From Clostridium lentum (GTDB taxonomy: Bacteria > Bacillota > Clostridia > Clostridiales > Clostridiaceae), in NCBI RefSeq assembly GCF_014287815.1, contig NZ_JACOOQ010000006.1, positions 1 to 64,000 of the forward strand: 64,000 nucleotides of DNA, read 5' to 3'. The number at the start of each line of letters is the position of its first letter. The stretch's first letter is position 1. Below, in pieces: positions 28,459 through 37,881 of this stretch. The notes under the pieces were generated by a model that was given only the letters and a program-made list of their open reading frames with translations, was not told the origin of the DNA and made no database searches. The translations under genes and the position numbers were made by a program.

Positions 28459-31089
28459 TTATCTAGGATTTTTAACTTGAGCTTGTGCAGCAGCAAGTCT
28501 TGCTAGAGGTACTCTAAATGGTGAGCATGATACATAATCTAAACCAACATTATGACAGAATTCAACTGAAGATGGGTCTCCTCCATGTTCACCACAAATA
28601 CCTAATTTAATACTTGGTCTTGTAGCTCTTCCTTTTTCTGCTGCCATCTTAACAAGTTGACCTACACCAACCTGATCTAATTTAGCAAATGGATCTTGTT
28701 CATAAATCTTTCTTTCATAATAATCATTTAAGAACTTACCTGCATCATCTCTTGAAAAACCAAAAGTCATTTGAGTTAAATCATTAGTACCAAATGAGAA
28801 AAACTCAGCTTCTTTAGCAATCTCATCAGCTGTTAATGCAGCTCTAGGTATTTCAATCATTGTACCTACGTGATATTCTAATGTAACACCCTTTTCATTC
28901 ATTACAGCCTTAGCAGTACTATCAACAATATCTTTAACAAACTTAAACTCTTTAACTTCACCAACTAATGGAATCATTATTTCTGGTACTATATCATACC
29001 CTTTTTCATTCTTAACTTCTATAGCAGCTTCTATTACAGCTCTAGTTTGCATTTCAGCTATTTCTGGATAAGTTACAGCTAATCTACATCCTCTATGACC
29101 AAGCATAGGATTGAATTCATGTAATCCCTCCACAGTAGCTTTTAATTCATCGAAATCTAATGACATCTGTCCTGCAAGTTCTCTGATTTCTTCATCACTA
29201 TGAGGAACAAATTCATGTAGTGGTGGATCTAAGAATCTAATAGTTGCTGGTCTTCCTTCCAAAGCTTCATACATGGCCTTAAAATCTCCTTTTTGCATTG
29301 GAAGAAGTTTTCCAAGTGCTCTTCTTCTTTCTTCTTCTGTTTTAGCAACAATCATTTCTCTCATTGGCATAATTCTATCTTCATCAAAGAACATATGCTC
29401 AGTCCTACATAATCCAATACCTTCTGCACCAAATTCAACAGCTTGCTTTGTATCCCTTGGAGTATCAGCATTAGTCCTAACTTGAAGCTTTCTTATCTCA
29501 TCTGCCCAAGACATAAATGTTGCAAAATATCCTGATATTTCTGGAGTAACAGTCTTAATTGCTTCTCCATAAATATTACCAGTTGACCCATCAATAGAAA
29601 TATAATCCTTGTCAGTATATACCTTACCTCCAACTTCTAAAGTTCTCTTTTCTTCATCTACTTTTAATTCTCCACATCCAGCTACACAACAAGTACCCAT
29701 ACCTCTAGCAACAACAGCAGCATGTGATGTCATTCCTCCACGAACTGTTAAAATACCTTCAGCAGCTATCATACCTTCGATATCTTCTGGTGAAGTTTCA
29801 AGCCTTACTAAAACTACCTTTTCACCTTTCTCTGCTCTTTCCTTTGCTTCTTCTGCTGTGAAAGCTATCTTTCCACAAGCAGCACCTGGTGAAGCTGGTA
29901 ATCCCTTAGCTATTTCCTTAGTATTTTTAAGTGCTGAAGCTTCAAAGGTTGGATGTAAAAGTGAATCTAATTGTTTTGGTTCCACCTTTAAAATAGCTTC
30001 TTCTTTACTTAACATACCTTCTGAAACTAAGTCAACAGCAATCTTCAAGGCTGCTTGAGCTGTTCTCTTACCATTTCTTGTTTGCAAGAAGAATAACTTT
30101 CCTTCTTCAATGGTAAATTCCATATCCTGCATATCTTTATAATGATTTTCAAGTTTATTAACTATATCAATAAACTGTTTATACAAAGCTGGATTTTGCT
30201 CATTTAATTTAGTGATTGAAAGTGGTGTTCTAATACCTGCAACAACATCTTCTCCTTGTGCATTCATTAAATATTCACCATATATTCCTTTTTCACCTGT
30301 AGCTGGATTTCTTGAAAAAGCAACACCTGTTCCAGAAGTATCTCCCTTGTTACCAAATACCATCTCTTGAACATTAACTGCTGTTCCCCATTCCCCTGGA
30401 ATATCATTAAGTCTTCTATAAACTATTGCTCTTGGATTATCCCATGATCTAAATACAGCAGTTATAGCTTCAACTAATTGTTCCTTAGGATCTTGTGGGA
30501 AATCTTTTTTCATTTCCTTTTTATATAAATCCTTAAATTTAACCACCAATTCCTTCAAATCATCTGCTGTTAATTCAGTATCATAATGAACACCTCTCGC
30601 CTCTTTCATTTCATCAATGATATTTTCAAATAGCCTTTTTTCAACACCCATTACAACATCTGAAAACATTTGCACAAAACGCCTATATGAGTCGTAAGCA
30701 AACCTTGGGTTATTTGTTTGCTTTGCTACCACTTCCACTGCTTCATCATTCAAGCCAAGATTTAAAATAGTATCCATCATTCCTGGCATAGAAACTCTTG
30801 CACCTGACCTTACAGATACTAATAGTGGATTTTCTAAGCTTCCAAATTTTTTACCTGTTATTTCTTCTAATTTTGCAATATGATTTTGAATTTGTTCAAG
30901 AACTTCTTCTGAAATTACTTTTCCATCATTATAATATTTATTGCAAGCCTCAGTTGTAACAATGAATCCTTGTGGAACAGGAATTCCTAATATGGTCATT
31001 TCTGCTAAGTTTGCTCCTTTACCTCCAAGTAGGTTCCTCATTGTTTCATTTCCCTCTTTGAAAAGGTAAACATACTTTTTATTATTCAT
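28459..31089 (-). CDS. ppdK: Pyruvate, phosphate dikinase
   Basis: PPDK interconverts pyruvate, ATP and phosphate with PEP, AMP and pyrophosphate, linking glycolysis and gluconeogenesis. The 876-residue enzyme has the N-terminal ATP-grasp part (GGKGANLAEM, VSVRSGARVSMPGMMDTILN) and the swivelling His domain (GGMTSHAAVVARGMG). The C-terminal barrel has RTEHMFFDEDR and GICGEHGGDP; the Cys is catalytic. GGAGGA precedes the ATG. The upstream gene is a CcpN-like repressor that probably controls it. Confidence 0.97.
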   Translation of the reverse strand: MNNKKYVYLFKEGNETMRNLLGGKGANLAEMTILGIPVPQGFIVTTEACNKYYNDGKVISEEVLEQIQNHIAKLEEITGKKFGSLENPLLVSVRSGARVSMPGMMDTILNLGLNDEAVEVVAKQTNNPRFAYDSYRRFVQMFSDVVMGVEKRLFENIIDEMKEARGVHYDTELTADDLKELVVKFKDLYKKEMKKDFPQDPKEQLVEAITAVFRSWDNPRAIVYRRLNDIPGEWGTAVNVQEMVFGNKGDTSGTGVAFSRNPATGEKGIYGEYLMNAQGEDVVAGIRTPLSITKLNEQNPALYKQFIDIVNKLENHYKDMQDMEFTIEEGKLFFLQTRNGKRTAQAALKIAVDLVSEGMLSKEEAILKVEPKQLDSLLHPTFEASALKNTKEIAKGLPASPGAACGKIAFTAEEAKERAEKGEKVVLVRLETSPEDIEGMIAAEGILTVRGGMTSHAAVVARGMGTCCVAGCGELKVDEEKRTLEVGGKVYTDKDYISIDGSTGNIYGEAIKTVTPEISGYFATFMSWADEIRKLQVRTNADTPRDTKQAVEFGAEGIGLCRTEHMFFDEDRIMPMREMIVAKTEEERRRALGKLLPMQKGDFKAMYEALEGRPATIRFLDPPLHEFVPHSDEEIRELAGQMSLDFDELKATVEGLHEFNPMLGHRGCRLAVTYPEIAEMQTRAVIEAAIEVKNEKGYDIVPEIMIPLVGEVKEFKFVKDIVDSTAKAVMNEKGVTLEYHVGTMIEIPRAALTADEIAKEAEFFSFGTNDLTQMTFGFSRDDAGKFLNDYYERKIYEQDPFAKLDQVGVGQLVKMAAEKGRATRPSIKLGICGEHGGDPSSVEFCHNVGLDYVSCSPFRVPLARLAAAQAQVKNPR

Positions 31090-31202
31090 CTCAATACTCC
31101 TCCGATCATTTTAATCTATAAATGTATATACTATCGAAGCTTAGCTCCGTAGCGCACTTAAGTATAAAAGCTTTCATAAGCCTTTATTTTGAGAGTAATA
31201 AT

Positions 31203-31235
31203 AAATACTTATAAATAAACTATTTATAAGTATTT
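31203..31235. repeat. Perfect 15-bp inverted repeat upstream of ppdK
   Basis: AAATACTTATAAATA (31203-31217) and its exact complement (31221-31235) flank a three-base loop. There is no clear T-run on either side, so it is a weak terminator candidate and may instead be a regulator site or an RNA hairpin in the ppdK leader. It lies between the stop of ccpN-like (31319) and the ppdK start. Confidence 0.6.
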
Positions 31236-31318
31236 AAATTAGCTAAAAGCCACTATTAAATAGCTCTTATCCTACGTATGATATAAACCCTTTTCTTTTG
31301 CAGTTAATTTTATTAACC

Positions 31319-31957
31319 TTAGTTCTCTTCCCCTAATCCTGCAAATAGTTTTGTAATATTTGTCTTTGACATCTTACCAACTATCTTAATTACTTCCCTA
31401 GAACCATCATCACTTTTTACCTTTTCAACAATTGGTATACTGTCTATTTCATGTTCTATTATTTTTTTAGCTAGAATTATTGCACTATCGTCCCTGCTAC
31501 CACATATTATGTTAGGCATTCTTGTCATTATTACACCTACAGGTACCTTATGAATATCAGTGCCACCAATAGCTATCTTTAAGAAATCCTTTCTAGACAC
31601 TGCTCCAACTAAAGCATCATTATTTTCTACAAATAAAGTTCCTACATCGTTTAAAAATAAATATACTATCGCATCGTAAACCATAGTATTTTCATTAACG
31701 GTTACAGGCTTTGACATTACGTCTCCTGCTCTTATTTTTAGTAGGTTTTCCAAAACATCTCCATTGGTTTTTCGTCCTAAATAAACATATCCTACTTTAG
31801 GTCTTGCATCTAAAGTCCCTGTCATTGTTAGTATAGCCAAATCTGCTCTTAAAGCTGCCCTAGTAACACCTAGTTTTTCGGCTAAATTTTCACTAGTTAT
31901 AGGCTGTCCCTCTTTGACTAACTTTATTATTTCCTCTTGTCTTTGTGAAAATTTCAA
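31319..31957 (-). CDS. ccpN: CcpN-like transcriptional repressor (HTH plus CBS pair)
   Basis: A 212-residue regulator. An N-terminal helix-turn-helix (ITSENLAEKLGVTRAALRAD) is followed by an inter-domain linker (KVGYVYLGRKTNGDV). Two CBS domains come next (IRAGDVMSKPVTVNENTMV and IMTRMPNIICGSRDDSAII), which sense adenine nucleotides in this family. In Bacillus subtilis CcpN represses gluconeogenic genes on glucose. Here it sits upstream of ppdK, which is a plausible target. The gap of 229 bases means they need not share one message. Confidence 0.85.
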   Translation of the reverse strand: MKFSQRQEEIIKLVKEGQPITSENLAEKLGVTRAALRADLAILTMTGTLDARPKVGYVYLGRKTNGDVLENLLKIRAGDVMSKPVTVNENTMVYDAIVYLFLNDVGTLFVENNDALVGAVSRKDFLKIAIGGTDIHKVPVGVIMTRMPNIICGSRDDSAIILAKKIIEHEIDSIPIVEKVKSDDGSREVIKIVGKMSKTNITKLFAGLGEEN

Positions 31958-32148
31958 ATTAATCCCTCTTTCTAAACAAATAGAAATATTCAGATAACTT
32001 TTATATTTTCATATTTACAGTATAATTATAACATTTTATCTTTTTTTTTCTATGCTGATTTTTCTGAAAATTCAATCAAATTATCTGAATACATATAGTT
32101 TATCATTATTTCAAATGAAATATCTCTATTTTTCTTTTATTTTCTTCG

Positions 32149-32760
32149 CTATTCTTTTTTATCATCTATATCTTCAAATTTAACAGTGTAAGTAAACGTA
32201 TTTTCACCTAGGTCTGTATCCTTATTTTTTGAAGTACTACTGCCTATATCTACATTAATATCTTCAAATTTTTCTTTTACTTTTTCTGTTAAGTCTGCTG
32301 CTTTTTCTTTTACATCATTAACAGTCTTGGTAATGTATTTGTTTACGACTTCTACATTTCCATCACTCTTTGTTATTTCAATAGTAACTTGCGTTACCAC
32401 CGCAGCCACTACTACAAAAGCTAAGATTGGTGGAATTATGATACTGATTATACCAGCTGCAATTCCTGCATTTACTGGAACATCAACTAATACCTTTTCA
32501 TCCTTTGATACTCTTATTCTAGATATATTTCCCTTGTTAATAAGTTCTTTAAGCCATACCTTAAATTCTTCAATAGTTTCTGTAGTATTATTTCCTGCCA
32601 TTTTATCATTAGAGGAATTTTCATTTTTCATTTCATCTTCTAAAAGAATAATTGCATCTAAAACATCGCCTTTAGTATGCTCTAATGTTTCTTTTGCCTT
32701 AGCATAAGATACTCCTGTCCTTTCCCTTACCTGATCAACTTTTTCAAGTGTTATTTCCAT
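32149..32760 (-). CDS. DUF4342 protein with a UBA-like domain
   Basis: A 203-residue protein. The N-terminus (VDQVRERTGVSYAKAKETLE) is UBA-like, like the ribosome-associated Ts/UBA fold. The middle DUF4342 part has a long hydrophobic segment (AAGIISIIIPPILAFVVVAA) and may be membrane-attached. The tail is charged and coiled-coil-like (VKEKAADLTEKVKEKFEDIN). The ATG at 32758-32760 is chosen because the upstream GTG overlaps the AAGGAG site. It begins right after recO, so the two are coupled. The function is unknown. Confidence 0.75.
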   Translation of the reverse strand: MEITLEKVDQVRERTGVSYAKAKETLEHTKGDVLDAIILLEDEMKNENSSNDKMAGNNTTETIEEFKVWLKELINKGNISRIRVSKDEKVLVDVPVNAGIAAGIISIIIPPILAFVVVAAVVTQVTIEITKSDGNVEVVNKYITKTVNDVKEKAADLTEKVKEKFEDINVDIGSSTSKNKDTDLGENTFTYTVKFEDIDDKKE

Positions 32761-32765
32761 ACCTA

Positions 32766-33506
32766 TCACTCCTTTATATAACTTAACATTTCCAAGCTCT
32801 TTGGTCTTTTAGAGTAATTATTAGCAATTATATTAGTAACCACTCTTTCCATCTGCTTTTTTATTTCATTATTTACGTTTAGCCTATATACTTTATCCAT
32901 TGGTGTATTCTTTAAAAATCTCAATGCATTATATGCAGGTTTACTGATAAAAAAACCATATTCTTTATTGCATTCATCACAAACTCCACCATAATGTGAT
33001 AATGATATATAATCAGCTACTGCTATCTTATTTTTACAAATACAACATTTATCTAACTCTAAGTTATATCCTGTTGCTTCTAAGAGCCTTAGTTCAAATG
33101 CTCTTACCAGTAGCTCATAATCTAGTACATCTGTATTTAATAAATAAAGACAGACCATAAATTCTTTAAATAGTGTAGCATTTGTTTCATCACTTTCTAC
33201 ACATATATCAATTAGTTCACATAAATAAGATGAATATGTTAACTTTTCCAGATTATTCAATAACCCTTGGAATGAATTTATTATTTTTCCTTCCTGAAGA
33301 TTATATAAATTCTTGCCTTTAAATAACAGATATTCACCAAAACATAGAGGTAGTGTAACTGATAAAAGCTGGCTTTTACTTCTCTTTGCACCTTTAGCTA
33401 TACAAGTTACCTTACCTAACTCCTCTGTATACATCCATAGCAGTTTATCATTTTCCTTGTAATCTTGTACTTTTATAATGACTCCCTTAGTTTTTACCAG
33501 TGCCAA
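32766..33506 (-). CDS. recO: DNA repair protein RecO
   Basis: RecO works with RecF and RecR to load RecA on single-stranded DNA and to anneal strands. The 246-residue protein has the N-terminal OB fold (TKGVIIKVQDYKENDKLLWM) and a helical middle. The family's zinc site (CCICKNK and VCDECNKEY, two CxxC) is also present. It is followed by a DUF4342 gene and preceded by era by 16 bases. Confidence 0.95.
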   Translation of the reverse strand: MALVKTKGVIIKVQDYKENDKLLWMYTEELGKVTCIAKGAKRSKSQLLSVTLPLCFGEYLLFKGKNLYNLQEGKIINSFQGLLNNLEKLTYSSYLCELIDICVESDETNATLFKEFMVCLYLLNTDVLDYELLVRAFELRLLEATGYNLELDKCCICKNKIAVADYISLSHYGGVCDECNKEYGFFISKPAYNALRFLKNTPMDKVYRLNVNNEIKKQMERVVTNIIANNYSKRPKSLEMLSYIKE

Positions 33507-33522
33507 AACTGTCCATCCCCTA

Positions 33523-34413
33523 TTATTTTAATTTCTTATATCCTAATTCCTTAAGTAGTAAATTATTATCTCTCCATTCTTTTCTAACCTTAACCCATAT
33601 TTTTAAGTTTACCTTTGCATTTAAAAGTTTTTCTATTTCATATCTTGCAGTTTCACCAATTTTCTTTAGTACTGCTCCATTTTTACCTATTATTATTCCT
33701 TTATGTGATGTTTTTTCACATATTAAGTCTACTTCTATATGATATGTTCCTTTTTCATTTTGCTTCATTTGTATTATATCTACAGCTATACCATGTGGTA
33801 CTTCGTCTCTTAAATTTCTTAATGCTTTTTCTCTTACTATTTCTGAAACTATAAATCTTTCTTGTACATCTGTTATCATATCTTCTGGATAGAATTGTGG
33901 ACCTTCTGGAAGATTCTGAACCATAAGCTCCACTAAAGTATCAACATTTTTTCCTCTTAAAGCTGATATCGGTATTATTTCTTTAAAATCATATTCTTTT
34001 GAATACATATCAAGTGTTTTTGCTACTCTTTCATGAGTATTTTCATCAACCTTATTCACAACTAAAAATACTGGAGCATTTTGTGATTTTAATGCTTCAA
34101 TGATAAATTTATCACCTTTACCAATTTCATCACATGGATTAATAAGGAATAAAACTAAGTCCACTTCTTTAATGGAATCCTTTGCTGAATTAACCATATA
34201 CTCACCTAATTTATGTTTAGGTTTATGTATACCTGGAGTATCAACAAATACTATTTGATAATCTTCCCCAGTAAGTATTGTTTGTATATTATTTCTAGTA
34301 GTTTGTGGTTTATTAGATACTATAGATAATTTTTCACCCATTATTTTATTTGTTAACGTTGATTTCCCAACATTTGGTCTTCCTACAATTGTTACAAATC
34401 CTGATTTAAACAT
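33523..34413 (-). CDS. era: GTPase Era
   Basis: Era is a GTPase for 16S rRNA maturation and 30S assembly. The protein has G1 [15 protein letters not shown]2 TTRNN, G3 [10 protein letters not shown]4 NKVDE and a C-terminal KH domain ([14 protein letters not shown]). The start is the second of two adjacent ATGs (34411-34413, MFKSG), which has AGGAGG five bases upstream. The first ATG (34416) is too close to it. It lies between the dgkA-PAP2 fusion and recO. Confidence 0.97.
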   Translation of the reverse strand: MFKSGFVTIVGRPNVGKSTLTNKIMGEKLSIVSNKPQTTRNNIQTILTGEDYQIVFVDTPGIHKPKHKLGEYMVNSAKDSIKEVDLVLFLINPCDEIGKGDKFIIEALKSQNAPVFLVVNKVDENTHERVAKTLDMYSKEYDFKEIIPISALRGKNVDTLVELMVQNLPEGPQFYPEDMITDVQERFIVSEIVREKALRNLRDEVPHGIAVDIIQMKQNEKGTYHIEVDLICEKTSHKGIIIGKNGAVLKKIGETARYEIEKLLNAKVNLKIWVKVRKEWRDNNLLLKELGYKKLK

Positions 34414-34505
34414 CATTTCCTCCTGTTTACTTAAGTCTCCTCTTGAGACTTTTTACGCTAATACATCTTTTATTGAACTTTATTATATACTATTTCCTCA
34501 ATTTA

Positions 34506-35207
34506 TTACAGCTTAAATATTGTAAATACTAATAATGTCAGTAAAATACCTAAAAGTCCACCTACTATTACTTCAAAGACAGAGTGAACTTCTGAATCTA
34601 CCCTACTTTGGGCAGTAATAAAAGCCATAAGATAAGCTAGAATTATGCATATAGGTTTCTCTGTTATAAGGGATATTGCTGTAGATAGTGAAAATGCTAA
34701 TGCACTATGCCCACTTGGCATTCCTCCCTTAAGCGGCGTTCCTTCACCAAAAATTGCTTTAACTATCACCGTTGTTATTATTACAATCACAAGAGCTATA
34801 AATATCATATACGGCTCAGATTTTTTTACTTTATGGACAATCTCATAAGAAAATTGTGATAACTTATCCCAAAAAACTATGTAACCTACCAAAACTGCAT
34901 TTATTGCAGTAATTAGAACTGCACCTGCTGCTGTATTCTTAGCTACTTTTGACAATGGATGATAGAAATTTGTATTTAAATCAACCACTGCTTCAATAGC
35001 TGTATTAATCATTTCAGCAACAATAACCATAGTTATGGTTATTGCTAAAGCTAAAAACTCCCCCTTAGATATATCTAAGAAAAAACATGCACCTAGCACC
35101 AATACTGCTGCCACCAAATGAATTTTCATATTTCTCTGTGTTCTAGCAGTATCAACAATCCCATTTATTGCATGATTAAAACTCTCCAGCATTTTCTTCA
35201 TTCCCAT
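34506..35207 (-). CDS. Undecaprenol/diacylglycerol kinase fused to a PAP2 phosphatase
   Basis: The first ~110 residues are a DgkA-type membrane kinase (FNHAINGIVDTARTQRNMKI, ITMVIVAEMINTAIEAVVDL), which phosphorylates undecaprenol in Gram-positives. The second half is a PAP2 phosphatase with GGMPSGHSALAFS and SRVDSEVHSVFEVI. Both activities act on lipid phosphates, so this single protein could run both directions of undecaprenyl-phosphate recycling. Two ATG codons lie two codons apart, and the upstream AGGA fits either. It lies between ybeY and era, where dgkA usually stands. Confidence 0.88.
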   Translation of the reverse strand: MGMKKMLESFNHAINGIVDTARTQRNMKIHLVAAVLVLGACFFLDISKGEFLALAITITMVIVAEMINTAIEAVVDLNTNFYHPLSKVAKNTAAGAVLITAINAVLVGYIVFWDKLSQFSYEIVHKVKKSEPYMIFIALVIVIITTVIVKAIFGEGTPLKGGMPSGHSALAFSLSTAISLITEKPICIILAYLMAFITAQSRVDSEVHSVFEVIVGGLLGILLTLLVFTIFKL

Positions 35208-35233
35208 TAATCCTTCAACTCCCTAAAAATTAC

Positions 35234-35734
35234 CTATCTTGAAATATTTAATTCTCCTAGTAACTCTTCTTCTCTTTTTCTCATAATTAATTTGTCATCT
35301 TCCTCCATATGATCATATCCTAGAAGATGTAATATTGAATGTACAACTAAATATGATACTTCCCTTTTATATGAATGATTATATTCCTCACTTTGTTCTA
35401 ACGCTCTTTCTAATGATAAAACTATATCACCTAAAACTAATTCGTCGCCATCTAAAAAAGTTTCATCAAATTTGTAATCCATATAAACATCTTTAAAAAA
35501 CTTTTTGTTTGGATAATCAAGCATAGGGAATGATAACACATCGGTTGCTCTATCAATATTTCTTGTTTCTCTATTTATTTCTCTAATCCCATCATTATCT
35601 ACAAATAGTAATGAAATTTGATACCTACAATTTACTTCCTCTTTTTTTAATACAAAATCACATACTTTCTCTAAAGAATTAATAAATTCTTCATCAACAT
35701 TTAATTTTTCTTGTCTATTATCAGTATAAATCAT
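35234..35734 (-). CDS. ybeY: Endoribonuclease YbeY (rRNA maturation)
   Basis: YbeY is a zinc-dependent RNase involved in 16S rRNA 3' end processing and ribosome quality control. The 166-residue protein carries the metal site [11 protein letters not shown] (HxxxHxxGxxH) and the preceding [14 protein letters not shown] motif. The ATG at 35732-35734 has AAGGAG seven bases upstream. A longer reading with 17 extra residues lacks a ribosome-binding site. It follows pgpH and precedes the dgkA-PAP2 fusion. Confidence 0.96.
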   Translation of the reverse strand: MIYTDNRQEKLNVDEEFINSLEKVCDFVLKKEEVNCRYQISLLFVDNDGIREINRETRNIDRATDVLSFPMLDYPNKKFFKDVYMDYKFDETFLDGDELVLGDIVLSLERALEQSEEYNHSYKREVSYLVVHSILHLLGYDHMEEDDKLIMRKREEELLGELNISR

Positions 35735-35783
35735 TTTTAAACTCCTTTTATGTATACTTCTAAAATGATTAATTTTACAAATC

Positions 35784-35812
35784 ATAAATAAATAAGAAGG
35801 CTTTCACCTTCT
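35784..35812 (-). terminator. Short hairpin after pgpH
   Basis: AGAAGG-loop-CCTTCT followed by T/A-rich sequence on the minus strand, just after the pgpH stop codon. The stem is only 6 bp, so it is probably leaky and ybeY could still be read from upstream. Confidence 0.5.
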
Positions 35813-35815
35813 CAT

Positions 35816-37852
35816 CTACTTTTCCTCCTTCGGATACTCTATCCTTTTATGATAAAGTCCGTTTAAAACTTTTAAAAAACATTTCTTTATAGTAGCAATA
35901 TCTTTTAAAGTTAGTTCACAGTCATCTAATTGATGAGAATTCAACTTATCATTAATGATATTATTAACCATATCTTCTATTTTTTCAATAGTAGGCTCTT
36001 TGATTGAACGTACTGATGCTTCAACACTATCTGCCAACATTACTATCCCAGCTTCCCTTGAACTTGGAATTGGTCCTTCATATCTAAAATCCTCTTCCTT
36101 AACATCATCTGGATTATCTGCATTTTTCTTTGCTGTAAAATAGAAATATTTCACCATAGTTGTTCCATGATGCTCTAATATTATATCTTTTATAACTTTA
36201 GGTAGCTTATATTCATCTGCTAACTCCCCACCATCTTTTACGTGAGAAATAATAAGTGATGCACTTAAATTAGGATTTATTCTATTATGAGGATTATCCT
36301 GACCAATTTGATTTTCTCCAAAGAAAAGAGGTCTTACTATCTTTCCAACATCATGATAATATGCTCCAACTCTTACAATTACTGAATTAGCATTTATTTC
36401 TTCTGCTGCCACTTCCGCCAGATTAGCTACCATGATACTATGGTGATATGTTCCTGGTGCTTCCATCAAAAGTCTCTTTAATAACGGACTATTAGGGTTT
36501 GCCAGTTCTAACAAACTCATATTAGTATTTATATTGAAACTTGATTCTAAAAATGGTAGCATACCTACAGCAAGAATTCCAGAAATAACAGAACTAACAG
36601 CTACACAACTTGCATTTTTTAATATTACAGTTATATCACTTGATAAAAGCATTCCTGTAGCAAAAACTACTATAGCTGCTACTATTCCTACATATACCGT
36701 TGAGTATAATATGTCATTTCTTTGATTAGCTCTTTTCAATGTACTTACAGCAACAATTATACTTAATAAAGCCATAAGAATAAATTGTGGATTGAATTCA
36801 ACTATGATACTTACCAAAATTAGATTTATTATATTTATTAAAAGAGAGATTCTATAATCTATCAGCACTGCCATAATCATTGGTACACAAGCAATAGGAA
36901 TTATAAAAATCGATAAACTCTTTAAACCAAAAGATAATATAAGTGTTATTATATTAAGCAATAAAATTAAAATAGCCATCTTATAATTTTGTGCTATTTC
37001 TTTCTTTATTATGAAATACTCCAACACAAAAACAGTCATCACTAAAACTCCTAATATTATATAAGTAACCAGTGAGCCTCTTCCCATATAATCTCCAACT
37101 AGACCTAATTCAGTAAGTATTTTTATTTGCCTTTCTGTAATAGGCTCACCTTCCTTAACTACTGTCTGATTCTTTTTAATCATCACCTTTTCTACAGATT
37201 TAAGAGCTTCCTTAATTAATTCTTCTCTTTTTTCAGTATCTTCTACATAATTAGGCTTTATCTGGCTATTAATCATTTTAATCATAATAGATTTAATATT
37301 TGCATCGATCTCAGTATCTAATATTTTTTCTTCTGCTACTTCTTTAGCAGATTCTAATTCTTTATCATTGTCTTCAGATATGCTATCTGCATATACCGTA
37401 TCCAGTATATTTAGCATTATTCTTTGAATCTCTGTATCTTTTTCAACTGTCAAACCTAGCAATGCTTTGTATTCTGTATCACTAAGTGTAAAACTTCCAA
37501 ATTTCTTTAATGCCGTTATTTTTAATGTTTCATCCTCTTCACTACTTTTTAAATTAATTAATTTATTAAAAAAATTTGTTATATTTTGAAAAGCTTCTAT
37601 TTTTACATCAGTCTTTAAAGAAAACTGTTTAGGAACTAATTCCCGTGCTTCATTTTCTTTCACTTCAGTAGCCTCTTCATCTACAATATCTCTTGTAGCC
37701 TTAATATCTTCACTTGCTATATCTCCCTTAACTAAATTGTACTTTTTAGGAGTTACAGCAGTTAATAAAATGAAATAAGTAATAAAGATAAGTGCAGAAA
37801 ATATATAGAACTTCTTCCAATTTCTTTTACTATTATTTTGTTTTTTCATCAT
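35816..37852 (-). CDS. pgpH: 7TM-HD family c-di-AMP phosphodiesterase
   Basis: PgpH breaks down cyclic di-AMP from the membrane. The 678-residue protein has an N-terminal transmembrane helix, an extracytoplasmic 7TMR-HDED domain (~30-265), seven membrane helices (~265-450), and a cytoplasmic HD domain. HD motifs are LLMEAPGTYHHSIMVANLAE, GAYYHDVGKI and ILEHHGTTMVKYFY. ADSVEASVRSIKEP also matches. GAAGGTGAT precedes the first ATG. It sits between yqfD and ybeY. Confidence 0.95.
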   Translation of the reverse strand: MMKKQNNSKRNWKKFYIFSALIFITYFILLTAVTPKKYNLVKGDIASEDIKATRDIVDEEATEVKENEARELVPKQFSLKTDVKIEAFQNITNFFNKLINLKSSEEDETLKITALKKFGSFTLSDTEYKALLGLTVEKDTEIQRIMLNILDTVYADSISEDNDKELESAKEVAEEKILDTEIDANIKSIMIKMINSQIKPNYVEDTEKREELIKEALKSVEKVMIKKNQTVVKEGEPITERQIKILTELGLVGDYMGRGSLVTYIILGVLVMTVFVLEYFIIKKEIAQNYKMAILILLLNIITLILSFGLKSLSIFIIPIACVPMIMAVLIDYRISLLINIINLILVSIIVEFNPQFILMALLSIIVAVSTLKRANQRNDILYSTVYVGIVAAIVVFATGMLLSSDITVILKNASCVAVSSVISGILAVGMLPFLESSFNINTNMSLLELANPNSPLLKRLLMEAPGTYHHSIMVANLAEVAAEEINANSVIVRVGAYYHDVGKIVRPLFFGENQIGQDNPHNRINPNLSASLIISHVKDGGELADEYKLPKVIKDIILEHHGTTMVKYFYFTAKKNADNPDDVKEEDFRYEGPIPSSREAGIVMLADSVEASVRSIKEPTIEKIEDMVNNIINDKLNSHQLDDCELTLKDIATIKKCFLKVLNGLYHKRIEYPKEEK

Positions 37853-37881
37853 TTAAATCACCTTCTCATCCTTTAGTAACC

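Noticed and set aside
29609..30058. A 149-residue plus-strand frame inside ppdK.
   Set aside because: It lies fully within a conserved enzyme gene on the other strand and has no start signals or domain.
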